Shown: in pieces, positions 39,876-49,681 of the stretch
Layout of the letters: the number at the start of each line of letters is the position of its first letter
Numbering within the stretch: position 1 is the first letter of the stretch
Assembly: GCA_959596515.1 (NCBI GenBank)
Contig: CAUFXR010000004.1
Coordinates: forward strand, 1-54,209
Direction of reading: 5' to 3'
Length of the DNA stretch: 54,209 bases
Origin: an uncultured Oscillospiraceae bacterium
GTDB lineage: Bacteria; Bacillota; Clostridia; Oscillospirales; Acutalibacteraceae
Program-made: the position numbers and the translations under genes
Notes under the pieces: generated by a model
Told to the model about the DNA's origin: nothing
What the model saw: only the letters and a program-made list of their open reading frames with translations
Databases searched by the model: none

Positions 39876-39917
39876 TAAAAAGTTTTAGCATCACAATCCT
39901 GAATATTCTTACGGTGG

Positions 39918-39955
39918 AAAGGAGATAATCACGGGAAACGTGGGTTATCTCCTTT
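39918..39955 (+). promoter_or_regulatory. Intercistronic hairpin between binding protein and permeases
   Basis: AAAGGAGATAA (39918-39928) pairs with TTATCTCCTTT (39945-39955), with an inner CACG/CGTG stem. A leaky terminator or RNA-stabilising hairpin here would keep the binding protein more abundant than the permeases, a common arrangement in such operons. Confidence 0.6.
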
Positions 39956-39975
39956 CCTTACTAAGGAGGAGCAGT

Positions 39976-40845
39976 ATGAATCGAAAAGTAAATGGATTTA
40001 TCTGGTGTGCTTTGACTCCAGTACTGATCTTGTTTGCATTATTTTTTTATTATCCTTTTTTTAAAAATATATACTATATGTTTACTGATTACAATTATTT
40101 AAACACACCATCTTTTGTTGGGATGGAAAATATTATTAAATTCTTTTCCGATACCCAAGCTCATCGTGCATTGTTCAATACCTTTCTGATCACAATTGGT
40201 AGCGTACCGTTTATGGTTGGAATTGCTTTGGTGCTGGCAGTTTTAGTAAATAAGTTAACGATAGGAAAGTCATTTATTCGAAGTGCAATTTTTGCAACAC
40301 ATTTAACACCGGTTATTGTGGGAGCAGTAATTTTTAAAACATGGTTTAGCGATCAAAATGGCTTTATCAATAATGTCTTAGAAATCATGGGATTACAAAG
40401 GGTTCCATGGCTAACAGAAACTAATTTTGCCCTGATTGCAATTATTATTTTAGCTGTCTGGCTAAAAATGGGATATTACTTTGTGATCTATCTTGCCGGG
40501 CTTTCAAATATCGATATGCAACTTTATGAAGCAGCCCAGATAGATGGAGCCAACGGAAGACAACTATTCTTTAAAATTACATTACCCCAACTAAAACCAG
40601 TAACAGTTTTTACCACTATTATGGCGACGATTAGTGGGCTGAAAGCCTATGCGGAGGTAGTGGTATTAACGAATGGTGCTCCATATCAAACTACACAGAC
40701 AGCACTGATGTATATGTTTGAAAAGGGATTTGATTCCAGAGATGTGGGTTATGGCTCAACAGTAGCGATAGTGTTATTTTTAATTATTCTTATTATTACT
40801 CTTATTCAAATGAGAGCCAATAAAGCATTTTCGACTATGGAATGA
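39976..40845 (+). CDS. Sugar ABC transporter permease (MalF/UgpA-like)
   Basis: 289 residues from ATG 39976 (AAGGAGGAG upstream; an earlier in-frame start lies inside the hairpin). Six membrane segments are visible, starting with IWCALTPVLILFALFFYYPFF. The EAA motif YEAAQIDGANGRQLFFKITLPQLKP (about residues 190-214) is the docking site for the ATPase. No ATPase gene is in the island, so it must use a shared MsmK/UgpC-type ATPase encoded elsewhere, as is usual in Firmicutes. Confidence 0.93.
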   Translation: MNRKVNGFIWCALTPVLILFALFFYYPFFKNIYYMFTDYNYLNTPSFVGMENIIKFFSDTQAHRALFNTFLITIGSVPFMVGIALVLAVLVNKLTIGKSFIRSAIFATHLTPVIVGAVIFKTWFSDQNGFINNVLEIMGLQRVPWLTETNFALIAIIILAVWLKMGYYFVIYLAGLSNIDMQLYEAAQIDGANGRQLFFKITLPQLKPVTVFTTIMATISGLKAYAEVVVLTNGAPYQTTQTALMYMFEKGFDSRDVGYGSTVAIVLFLIILIITLIQMRANKAFSTME

Positions 40846-40860
40846 AAGGGAGGGACATTT

Positions 40861-41712
40861 ATGAGAAATAAAAAGTTTACGCTAGCTAAGCGTCCTATTT
40901 GTCAGTGGTTACTGTTCGTTTTTATGCTCCTTTTAGCAATAATATTAGTTACTCCTATTCTTTGGCTTTTTTCTGCCTCCTTTCAAAACAATGCTGACAT
41001 ATACAAAACATCCTTTGATTGGATACCAAAAACATTTCATATAGAAAACTATGTGAACGCTTGGAATATAGCTAAACTAGGAAGCGCTTTTCAAACTACT
41101 GTATTTGTATCGGCTATTATGTTATGTTTTCACTTGTTTTTATGTAGTTTATCTGGATATGTAATTGCAAAATATCATTTTCGTTTTAAAAAATTAATTC
41201 TAACATTAATTATGGCTACTATGATGTTGCCTCAAGAGGTTACTTATTTCCCCGTATATTCTCTTATGAGGGAAATGCATTTAATCAATACTTATTTTGG
41301 CTTGGCATTCCCGTTTTTTGTAAGTGGGATAGGTGTGTTTTTAATGGTTCAGTTTGCACAGTATGTTCCCACAGAAGTTATAGAGTCAGCTCGGATTGAT
41401 GGTTGCGGTGAGTGGAGAATCTTTTTTAAAATAGGATTCCCAATTATGATTCCTTCTGTTTCAGCTTTAGCAATATTAGCATTTACATTTATTTGGAATG
41501 AATATGCTTGGGCTCGGTTAGCTGTTTCTTCCGACAGTATGAGAACATTATCAATTACTCTTTCTATGCTGGCTAACAATTCAGATAATGTTATCCGGAC
41601 GGTAGAATTATTAGCGGGCGGTGTAATAACCATGCTTCCGGTGCTAATCTTATTTTTATGTTTCCAAAAAAACTTTATCGAAAGTGTAACACGTTCAGGA
41701 TTGAAGGGCTGA
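40861..41712 (+). CDS. Sugar ABC transporter permease (MalG/UgpE-like)
   Basis: 283 residues, the partner of the preceding permease, which it follows by 15 bp with its own AGGGAGG site. Six membrane segments are seen (first LLFVFMLLLAIILVTPILWLF). The EAA motif is IESARIDGCGEWRIFFKIGFPIMIPS, with FTFIWNEYAWARL after it. Together with the binding protein it should import an oligosaccharide or glycan degradation product. Confidence 0.93.
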   Translation: MRNKKFTLAKRPICQWLLFVFMLLLAIILVTPILWLFSASFQNNADIYKTSFDWIPKTFHIENYVNAWNIAKLGSAFQTTVFVSAIMLCFHLFLCSLSGYVIAKYHFRFKKLILTLIMATMMLPQEVTYFPVYSLMREMHLINTYFGLAFPFFVSGIGVFLMVQFAQYVPTEVIESARIDGCGEWRIFFKIGFPIMIPSVSALAILAFTFIWNEYAWARLAVSSDSMRTLSITLSMLANNSDNVIRTVELLAGGVITMLPVLILFLCFQKNFIESVTRSGLKG

Positions 41713-41715
41713 TAT

Positions 41716-43065
41716 ATGAAAGAAGTAGATATTGTAGTTGTCGGAGGAGGAGTTGGAGGAATCTGTGCAGCTTTGGCAGCATCAAGATTATATTGCCGAA
41801 CTCTTTTAATCGAAAAAAAGCCAAAAATTGGAGGAACAGCATTTTATTCCCCGGTTGCTTTGATTTGTAAATTTCGGGACCATATGGGTAGAGTTATTAA
41901 TAATGGTATCCAAAGAGAATTGTTTCCGGAAGCGTATCAAAACAGCGGCCTTTATTTTGATGAGGAGAAAGTACCTGTTTATGACGAAGAAATATTTCAA
42001 CAAAGATGTGTTGAATTGACCGCAGCAGAACCATATTTAGAGATTTGGACTGAATCCGAGGTATCGAAAGTTCATGTGAATTGCGGCCAAATTCAGTCCG
42101 TTGAAGTTACAGGAAAACACCAGGAACAGGTATCTGCAAAGGTGTTTTTAGATGGGACGGCAGACGGAAACTTATCGGTATTAGCAGGTGCTGGTTTTGA
42201 GCAGGGACGACCCGAAGATCATAAAACCCAGACCGCAACGTTGACGTTCATTTGTAGAGGAATTGATACTTCTAAACTAAAAAACCCTGATTTGACAACA
42301 TGGGGATCTCACTATTCCATTCGTTCGGAATTAGATGTTTACTATAAAAAAGCAAAGGCATTAAATGAAACTACTAATCATCGAAATGAAGTGCTATGTT
42401 TTCCTACATTAGATGGAAAAGGATTACTATTTAATTCTACTTCTGTAGTAGATGTGGATTCGACAGATGAGAGATCGTTATATTTAGGAACGCAGGAAGG
42501 AAGAAAACAAGTAGAGGAATTGATACAAATTATTCGTCGTCATCCGGCGTTTTCAAAAGCAAAAATTGAGAAGATTTCTTCATGCTTGGGCATTCGTGAA
42601 AGTAGAAGAATTATAGGAGATTACCAATTAACCGCAGAAGATTGCTTGTCTGCAAGAAAATTTTCTGATATGGTGGCGGCTTGTGCTTATGAATTAGACA
42701 TACATGATCCAGATGGTAAGTTAAACTCAAAGCTACAAAACATCCCATATCCGGGATATTATCATATCCCATATCGCTGTTTAATTGCGAAAGGATTTCA
42801 AAATTTACTACTGAGTTCCAGATGTATTAGTGGAACTCATGAGGCGCATAGTTCTTATCGCGTAATGTCCGGAATTACAGCAATTGGGCAAGCCGCTGGA
42901 ACAGCAGCAGCGCTATGTGTCAAAGAAGGGCAAAAGGATGTAAGAAAAGTAAGTGTAGAAAATATACGGTATATTTTACAAACCAGGGGCCAATTTGTAG
43001 AGGGAAAAGTAACGTTTACTAAGTTGCCATATTGTCATCATGACAACATAAAAGTTACTGATTAA
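41716..43065 (+). CDS. FAD-dependent oxidoreductase (FAD_oxidored family)
   Basis: 449 residues. The N-terminal Rossmann motif VVVGGGVGGICAALAASR, then TLLIEKKPKIGGTAFYS, binds FAD. DGTADGNLSVLAGAGFEQGR and the C-terminal SSRCISGTHEAHSSYRVMSGITAIGQAAGTAAAL are typical of the PF12831-type family, found in many bacterial polysaccharide-utilisation loci. The substrate is unknown. It is embedded between the permeases (3 bp gap) and the GH38-like gene, so it probably oxidises an imported sugar or glycoside, possibly to a 3-keto intermediate. That reaction is inferred by analogy, not visible in the sequence. Confidence 0.85.
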   Translation: MKEVDIVVVGGGVGGICAALAASRLYCRTLLIEKKPKIGGTAFYSPVALICKFRDHMGRVINNGIQRELFPEAYQNSGLYFDEEKVPVYDEEIFQQRCVELTAAEPYLEIWTESEVSKVHVNCGQIQSVEVTGKHQEQVSAKVFLDGTADGNLSVLAGAGFEQGRPEDHKTQTATLTFICRGIDTSKLKNPDLTTWGSHYSIRSELDVYYKKAKALNETTNHRNEVLCFPTLDGKGLLFNSTSVVDVDSTDERSLYLGTQEGRKQVEELIQIIRRHPAFSKAKIEKISSCLGIRESRRIIGDYQLTAEDCLSARKFSDMVAACAYELDIHDPDGKLNSKLQNIPYPGYYHIPYRCLIAKGFQNLLLSSRCISGTHEAHSSYRVMSGITAIGQAAGTAAALCVKEGQKDVRKVSVENIRYILQTRGQFVEGKVTFTKLPYCHHDNIKVTD

Positions 43066-43171
43066 TGGCATCTATATTTCTCATGATTACATTTTTATTC
43101 GCTATGTCATTTCATTTAGAGAACAAAAACAATCTAATTTCGTAGAGCACTGAGGATTAGGAGGAACCACC

Positions 43172-45967
43172 ATGGCAAAACGCAAGATACATATAGTTAC
43201 CTATACGCATTGGGATAGGGAGTTTCGATGGGAGTTCGAGCGAACTCGAATGCGCTTAGTAGATTGTATTGATCATTTATTGGAAATTATGGAGAAACAA
43301 GCGGATTATCGTTCTTTCCTAATGGATGGTCAATTAACGCTTTTGGATGATTATTTGGAAATCCGGCCGGAAAAGAGAGAAACGCTTCAGAGGCTTGCCC
43401 GGCAGGGCCGGCTTGAAGTTGGTCCTTGGTATACCCTGGCGGATTGTGCGCCGATTCAAGGAGAAAGTGTGGTTCGGAATCTACTTTATGGCACCCGAAA
43501 ATGTGAGGAATTCGGTGGCCCAATGAAATGCGGTTATAATGTGTTTTCCTTTGGACAAATCGGACAACTCCCCCAAATTTATCATAATTTTGATATTGAT
43601 ACGGTAATTTTTTATAAATATATGGATCCTAAAAAATCCAAATATCACGAATTTTGGTGGGAAGCTCCAGACGGTACCAGAGCGCTTGCCTCCCGGCTTG
43701 GAAGGGAATGCCGCTGGAATTTCTTTTTTGCAGCGCATATCCCGATCGTTTACGACAAAGACGTTTGGAATAAAGACTGGCAGTACCGGTGGGGAGAGTT
43801 GGGAAAAATCTTCCATACTGCGGATCCGGATAATTATTCCTGGTTTTATGAAATTTTGGATGCGGAAACTACGTACTATAAAAAGAACATTCGTATGGGC
43901 ATGGAGCGAGCTTTATCCACAGTAGAAGGAACTGCCGCCCCAGAGACGGTTCTTATGTTCGAAGGCACCGATTTTACTGAACCCCATCCTCTTTTTTCAA
44001 ATATTCTCAAGGACATCCAGGAAGAATTTGGCGAGGAATTGGAAGTGGTCCACAGCACATTGTCAGATTATTTGAAGGATCTGAAAGAAAGTTTGAAAAA
44101 CAGAAATGACCTGGATATTGTTTGCGGTCCCATGCGGGATGGCCCGGTAGGTTCTATTCATACCGATGTATTTTCCACGCATCCGGAGATTATGATCGAA
44201 AACAGCCATGCTGAGAATACGCTTATCCGATATGCAGAACCTTTGTCCACCTTTGCTTGGAAGCAGGGAATAGAAGCATACCCCACAACCTATTTGGAAA
44301 AAATATGGAAGCTTATGTTTCAAAGCCATGCTCATGACTCTATGCACGGCTTAGGGCCTAAAACCTTGGTGAAAGGGGAAATGGCCCGGTTAAAGCAGGC
44401 GGGAATTATCGCTAAGGGCCTGGAGCGTCGTGGTTTAGAAAGAATCAATAAGGAAATCAATACCTCGCAAATCTCTGATACGGAATATTTTGTTTCCGTT
44501 CATAATGAAGCAGCCTTTCCACGCAGCGAGGTGGTGGAATGCTATGTAGATATTCCAAAAGATGCAAGACTTCACTATGTCTGCATAGAGGATTTAGATG
44601 GTAATTCGGTAGAGGTTCAGGAGGTTTCTCAGCGGGATACCCGAGCGGGAATCTATCATCCCAGAAGCCGCAACATGCCATTTTACTGTACCAAGGTTCA
44701 TCTGTTCTTCTACGCCAAGGATATCCCAGCTTGTGGATATAAGACCTTTAAGTTGAAATGGGTAGCAAAGAAAGAATATCCCTATCCTCACGAAGATTGG
44801 GACGCTCCTAGGATTTATGCGAACAACCTTCTTTGTGGTGCCAATAAGGCGGAAAATGAATATCTAAAAGTGGAAATACAGCCAAATGGAACAATGAACC
44901 TGACCAATAAGGAAACCGGTGATACATATACCGGATTGGGCTACTTGATGGATATGGGAGATAAAGGCAATTTGTGGATGTATGATACCCCGGCTGGAGA
45001 CCAAATTTTAAATAACTTAGGAGAAAATGCGCTTATTTCAGTTAGAGAGAACGGTCCTCTGGCGGTCAGATTTATGATTTGTACCAAAATTCAGGTTCCC
45101 AAGGAATATGACTGGAACAAAATGCAACGTTCTGAACAAAAGACGGAAATTCCGATATGCACTGAAGTCACTCTGAGAAAAGGAAGTCGGTATTTAGAAT
45201 GTATCACTACTATTGAAAATAGCGCCAGAGATCACTATCTGAAGCTTTGTTTTCCCACGGATCTTCAGGCGGGAACGACAAAAGCCGATGGCTCTTTTAT
45301 GGTAACGGAATACCCAGTTCAGCCCTCAAAGAATGGCGACCTGCGGGGTGACGAGTTGGCCAGGCATCCAATGCAACTCTGGATGAATCTTGAAAGCGCC
45401 GGCCGAGGGTTTGCTATTCTTTCAGATGCCACAAAGGATTATGAGATTATCGAACACGACGACCGGCAAACAATTGCTATGGGCTTGGTGCGAAGCACCC
45501 GGTTACGCATTGCCTGCGACAATCGTCTGTGGATGGAATATCCAGGGGATGAGAGTTCTCAATCCATGAGAAAATTCACCTATCGCTATGCCCTGATGCC
45601 CTATTGCAAAGATTGGGAGCAGGCCGGTTTATACCGGGAAAGCATGGCTTTCAACGTTACCCTTCGGGCGTGTCAGTTTGGCCGTCAGCAAGGAAAGTTG
45701 AGTCCTATGCATAGCTTTATGGAACTGAAAGGAGACAATCTGATTCTCAGTTGTATCAAAAAGGCGGAAGACCGGGAAAGTATGATTCTTCGTTTATATA
45801 ATCCCACAAAACATTCTATTCAGGGTGAACTAAAAACCACCTTACCTTGTGAAAAAGCCTATTTGGTAAGGATGGATGAAACCAGGGAACAAGAGTTGGC
45901 TATGGAAAGTAGAACCATATCTCTGGAGGTTCCCAAGGGCAAAATTATTTCTATTGAACTGCTATAA
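43172..45967 (+). CDS. GH38-family protein lacking the catalytic nucleophile
   Basis: 931 residues, cytoplasmic (no signal peptide), full GH38 length. The zinc ligands His13 and Asp15 (THWDREF) and the late SHAHDSMHGLG motif are kept, as are GPWYT, ESVVRNLLYG and GQLPQIY. But where alpha-mannosidases have YLPDSFG or YVPDSFG, with Asp as nucleophile and zinc ligand, this protein has YNVFSFG: Phe125 (codon at 43544) replaces the Asp. Normal retaining hydrolysis should not be possible. The codon is in a clean, uninterrupted frame, so a sequencing error is unlikely. It may use a different mechanism or act as a binding protein. AGGAGG precedes the ATG. Confidence 0.9.
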   Translation: MAKRKIHIVTYTHWDREFRWEFERTRMRLVDCIDHLLEIMEKQADYRSFLMDGQLTLLDDYLEIRPEKRETLQRLARQGRLEVGPWYTLADCAPIQGESVVRNLLYGTRKCEEFGGPMKCGYNVFSFGQIGQLPQIYHNFDIDTVIFYKYMDPKKSKYHEFWWEAPDGTRALASRLGRECRWNFFFAAHIPIVYDKDVWNKDWQYRWGELGKIFHTADPDNYSWFYEILDAETTYYKKNIRMGMERALSTVEGTAAPETVLMFEGTDFTEPHPLFSNILKDIQEEFGEELEVVHSTLSDYLKDLKESLKNRNDLDIVCGPMRDGPVGSIHTDVFSTHPEIMIENSHAENTLIRYAEPLSTFAWKQGIEAYPTTYLEKIWKLMFQSHAHDSMHGLGPKTLVKGEMARLKQAGIIAKGLERRGLERINKEINTSQISDTEYFVSVHNEAAFPRSEVVECYVDIPKDARLHYVCIEDLDGNSVEVQEVSQRDTRAGIYHPRSRNMPFYCTKVHLFFYAKDIPACGYKTFKLKWVAKKEYPYPHEDWDAPRIYANNLLCGANKAENEYLKVEIQPNGTMNLTNKETGDTYTGLGYLMDMGDKGNLWMYDTPAGDQILNNLGENALISVRENGPLAVRFMICTKIQVPKEYDWNKMQRSEQKTEIPICTEVTLRKGSRYLECITTIENSARDHYLKLCFPTDLQAGTTKADGSFMVTEYPVQPSKNGDLRGDELARHPMQLWMNLESAGRGFAILSDATKDYEIIEHDDRQTIAMGLVRSTRLRIACDNRLWMEYPGDESSQSMRKFTYRYALMPYCKDWEQAGLYRESMAFNVTLRACQFGRQQGKLSPMHSFMELKGDNLILSCIKKAEDRESMILRLYNPTKHSIQGELKTTLPCEKAYLVRMDETREQELAMESRTISLEVPKGKIISIELL

Positions 45968-45978
45968 GGAGAGACAAA

Positions 45979-46962
45979 ATGTATTTTCCTTCATTAGAGA
46001 ACACTGATGGATTAGTAGAATTAACTGCCTGTAGCGACGGCTGCTTCATTGCGGGAAAGAATGGAGTGGGGTGCATTGCAGCTACCGGCGATGGAAAGTT
46101 AGAACTGATAGCTCAAGAAAACCGGACTCTATGCTATGTGAAATCCAAGATGGGTTATCCGGCCTACTACCCTTTATATGCAATCTGTTCTGAAAAGCCT
46201 TTAAAAGCAGTGGTTATGGATTTAGACGGGACAACTGTACGCAGCGAGGAGTTCTGGATTTGGATTATCCGACGAACCATGTGTAGCCTGACAGGAAACA
46301 GCAACTTGGATTTTGAAGACGAGGATATTCCTCACGTTTCCGGACACAGTGTATCTGAACATCTCCAGTACTGTATTCAAAAATACTGCCCTGGGAAAAG
46401 TGTGGAAGAGGCTCGAGCGATTTACTACCGATATGTCCAGGAAGAAATGGAAGAAATCATGGCAGGAAGGGGGCGTAAAGGAGCGTTTACACCTGCAGAA
46501 GGAGTCAAAGAATTTTTGTTGACTCTAAAAAGTAAAAAGATCAAAATCGGTCTAGTAACCTCCGGACTTTATCGAAAGGCGTTTCCTGAAATTCTGTCAG
46601 CTTTCCAAACATTGGAGATGGGGGATCCGCTCCAATTTTATGACTGCATTATAACTGCCGGTGCTCCATTGGGAAAAGGAACAGTCGGTACGTTGGGAGA
46701 ACTGGAGGCCAAGCCTCATCCTTGGCTGTATGCGGAAGCCTGTTGTGTAGGGATGGGAATACCCTTTGAGGAAAGAGATCAGGTATGTGGGATTGAAGAC
46801 AGTGGAGCAGGGGTGTGCTCTGTTCGGTTGGCAGGTTATCATACCATCGGTATTGGTGGCGGAAATATTTTGAGTAGTGGTACCCAGGCTCTCTGCAACC
46901 ATTACTGTAGTCAAGGATTTGAGCAGGTATTGAGAGCTATTTTGCCTAGAATGAGGAGATAA
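45979..46962 (+). CDS. HAD-superfamily phosphatase with N-terminal extension
   Basis: 327 residues. Residues from about 75 onward form a HAD hydrolase: motif I VVMDLDGTTVRS with the nucleophile Asp, motif II IGLVTSGLYRKAF, motif III Lys in EAKPHPWLYAEA, and motif IV CGIEDSGAGVCSV. The cap-region placement resembles beta-phosphoglucomutase/sugar-phosphatase HADs. The first 74 residues (a beta-rich DGLVELTACSDGCFIAGKNG module) are an unusual addition I do not recognise. It lies 11 bp after the GH38-like gene and 3 bp before the DUF5054 gene, so it may dephosphorylate the released sugar phosphate. Confidence 0.85.
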   Translation: MYFPSLENTDGLVELTACSDGCFIAGKNGVGCIAATGDGKLELIAQENRTLCYVKSKMGYPAYYPLYAICSEKPLKAVVMDLDGTTVRSEEFWIWIIRRTMCSLTGNSNLDFEDEDIPHVSGHSVSEHLQYCIQKYCPGKSVEEARAIYYRYVQEEMEEIMAGRGRKGAFTPAEGVKEFLLTLKSKKIKIGLVTSGLYRKAFPEILSAFQTLEMGDPLQFYDCIITAGAPLGKGTVGTLGELEAKPHPWLYAEACCVGMGIPFEERDQVCGIEDSGAGVCSVRLAGYHTIGIGGGNILSSGTQALCNHYCSQGFEQVLRAILPRMRR

Positions 46963-46965
46963 AAC

Positions 46966-49599
46966 ATGAAACAGCCGCTAAAAAAAGTATTTGTGGTATT
47001 TAAAACCCATTTTGATATTGGGTTTACCCATTTGGCAAAAGAGGTAGTCTCTTGGTATGGAAAAGACATGATTGAGGATGTGCTAAAGGTCTGCCGGGCA
47101 ACGAAAAACGAACTAGAAGGACATCGGTACGTATGGACGGTTCCCTCATGGCCTATGAAGAAAACCCTGGAAATCATTGAAAAACCAGAAATTCGAGAGG
47201 AAACCGAAGAATATCTACGAAGTGGTCAACTGGTATGGCATGGACTGCCTTTTACGACTCATACAGAGGTCTGCGGACTGGAGGAATTTATTCGAGGAAT
47301 GCTAATCAGCTCGCGACTTGGGAAAACTTATGGACGTCATGTCCGAGATGCTAAAATGACGGATGTGCCGGGTCATCCTTGGATTTTACCCACTCTGCTG
47401 CATAAGGCAGGAATTCGATTTTTACATCTGGGTAGCAATTTCTGTGCTACACCCCCAGATGTTCCGAGATTGTTTTGGTGGGAAGGCCCGGATGGGAGTA
47501 GATTGCTCACCTATTATTCTAAGGGAGACTATGGATCGGATTTGATACCGCCAAAGGATTGGGAATATCCCTATTGGCTGGCTATGCTTCAGACATTGGA
47601 TAATTTGGGAGCGCAGGATACAGATTACCTTTCAAATATGTTTTTGCGGGCAAAAAGAGAACTTCCTGGTGTGGAAATTTCCATAGGTACCTTGGAAGAT
47701 TTTGGGGAAGCTATAATACAAAGCGGAATCGAAATCCCGGTTGTACGGGGCGATCTTTCGGACAGTTGGATCCGGGGAGTAGGCTCAGCACCCCAAGGGA
47801 TGGCACAATTACGTGGGTTACGCTATCAAGTGGAAGGAGGGCAAATCGCTCAAACGCTAATGGTGGAGAAGCACACACATGATGAGGCTTTTACACTACT
47901 TAATGATGCGTATGAAAAAATGCTTCTATTTTCCGAACATACTTGGGGAATGGATACTAAGATATCGATTTTGCCGGAACGACATTATGGTGCCCCATGG
48001 ATCGGTTTCCGCTTTTGGGAAAGTGGAAGCTACGATAAAGAGACTTTCCAGAACTTACGGACTTACGATCTTGGCTATTTAAAACTGCAGGATTCCTGGC
48101 AGGAACAACTGGATTACCTTGCCGATGTAAATCAAGATCTCAAAACGATGCAAAGATTACTGCAGGGAAACGATAAAAGGAGCCTGACGGTATTCGGTGC
48201 GTTAGGATTCGCAGCGCGACATAGTCTAGATCTTAGTAATTATTTATCGCTTGGGGAATTACAATATGTTTTGGTGAACAGTACAGGAAATAGAATGCCA
48301 GTGTATGAAGATATCCATGGGATTCCTCGAGCGGATATTACATTGCCGGCTTTAGGGGGAGAAAGATACCAAATTGTTCCCCGAGAAAATCAAGTCTGTT
48401 TTACAGCTATTGCTTCTAAAGAAGCAGAGGATACTGTGGTTTTAGAAAACCAGTGGATCAAAGTAGTTGTAAATCTAAAGAAGGGTACCCTATCTTCTTT
48501 CTTCTATAAACCGAAGAATCGAGAATGGGTGGATCGCCATTCAGATGTGAGTTTTGGGCAGTATTTGTATGATATTTATTCTTATCAAGAATTAGATGAT
48601 TATCTTAGAAATTATCTATATGTACTTCGAGATTGGGGAATCAATGATGCTGGAAAGGCAGGATATCCCAAAGAACAGCTTCACGAACGTTTTACCCCTA
48701 CTAATTTTACTTATGAGGTGAAAAATGGACAGGGATGGGGTGGCGTGACTTTGACCACGACGATTTCCGACCGAAGCATAGAACGCTATGGTAATGCAAC
48801 AGGTTTACGAGTGGACATAGTTCTGGGAGAAAATACGGATTATTTGGACATTACCTATCGACTGATGAATAAGCAGCCCACGCCATTTATTGAATCCGGA
48901 CATTTCAGTTTCCCGCTGAAAACTGAAATGCCGGAATACCGGATCAATAAACTGGGATGTGTACAGGATCCGCAAAAGGACGTTATAGCGGACTGCAACA
49001 TGGATCTTTACTGCCTAGAGGGCTGGACCGCTGTAGAAGATCAAGGCTGTGGTTTTGCTATAGCAGTAAAAGAGGCACCCTTAATGTCTTATGGGAAGCC
49101 TGGTATCCTTCGATTTGATCGTGATCCAGAAATTCGGGAGTCTATACTTTTAATGCAGGGGTTTAATAATGCATGGGGAACCAATTTTCCTCAGTGGTCA
49201 CAGGGTACTATGGAGTTTTCTTACCGTTTGATTCCTTATAAAGGGAAATGGCAAGAAAGTCATATCTGGGAAAAAGCTGAAGAATTCCGTTGTATTCCGT
49301 TTGTGGCTATGGGCACAGCCGTTATTCAAGGAGAAATATTAAGTTCGAATTTGGAGGGCTTGCGAGTACTAACCTTAAAGCCGTCGGAGGATACCAAAGG
49401 ATATATTCTGCGTCTTAGTGATCAAACGGGAAAACAGCAAATGAGAACAATACGTTTTGCTTTACCTTTAAAAAACGCGGCATTGTGTAATTTGTTAGAG
49501 GAAGGGCGAGAAGCACTGACGATTTCAAAGAAAAACGAAATTGTATTTTTCTCCCGACCGTATGATATTCATACCATTTATTTTGAATTATATCAATAA
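46966..49599 (+). CDS. DUF5054 / GH38-clan glycosidase-like protein
   Basis: 877 residues, no signal peptide. The N terminus has the GH38-clan metal motif KTHFDIGFTH (His15, Asp17), the probable nucleophile Asp133 in AKMTDVPGHPWILP, LFWWEGPDGSRLLTYY and a late His in SEHTWGMDTK, so all four expected metal or catalytic residues are present, unlike its neighbour. Beta-rich C-terminal domains follow. This pattern matches what I recall as DUF5054, whose activity is not established. Its position with a nucleophile-less GH38 and a flavoenzyme suggests that the proteins act on one substrate. Last gene of the operon. Confidence 0.85.
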   Translation: MKQPLKKVFVVFKTHFDIGFTHLAKEVVSWYGKDMIEDVLKVCRATKNELEGHRYVWTVPSWPMKKTLEIIEKPEIREETEEYLRSGQLVWHGLPFTTHTEVCGLEEFIRGMLISSRLGKTYGRHVRDAKMTDVPGHPWILPTLLHKAGIRFLHLGSNFCATPPDVPRLFWWEGPDGSRLLTYYSKGDYGSDLIPPKDWEYPYWLAMLQTLDNLGAQDTDYLSNMFLRAKRELPGVEISIGTLEDFGEAIIQSGIEIPVVRGDLSDSWIRGVGSAPQGMAQLRGLRYQVEGGQIAQTLMVEKHTHDEAFTLLNDAYEKMLLFSEHTWGMDTKISILPERHYGAPWIGFRFWESGSYDKETFQNLRTYDLGYLKLQDSWQEQLDYLADVNQDLKTMQRLLQGNDKRSLTVFGALGFAARHSLDLSNYLSLGELQYVLVNSTGNRMPVYEDIHGIPRADITLPALGGERYQIVPRENQVCFTAIASKEAEDTVVLENQWIKVVVNLKKGTLSSFFYKPKNREWVDRHSDVSFGQYLYDIYSYQELDDYLRNYLYVLRDWGINDAGKAGYPKEQLHERFTPTNFTYEVKNGQGWGGVTLTTTISDRSIERYGNATGLRVDIVLGENTDYLDITYRLMNKQPTPFIESGHFSFPLKTEMPEYRINKLGCVQDPQKDVIADCNMDLYCLEGWTAVEDQGCGFAIAVKEAPLMSYGKPGILRFDRDPEIRESILLMQGFNNAWGTNFPQWSQGTMEFSYRLIPYKGKWQESHIWEKAEEFRCIPFVAMGTAVIQGEILSSNLEGLRVLTLKPSEDTKGYILRLSDQTGKQQMRTIRFALPLKNAALCNLLEEGREALTISKKNEIVFFSRPYDIHTIYFELYQ

Positions 49600-49681
49600 C
49601 TATAGGCGGCGTATGCAACAAAATGTTTGAAAGCTTGTAGGTGATGTTTTTATGTGTTAGTGCGTATTGCTATTTAAAAGT

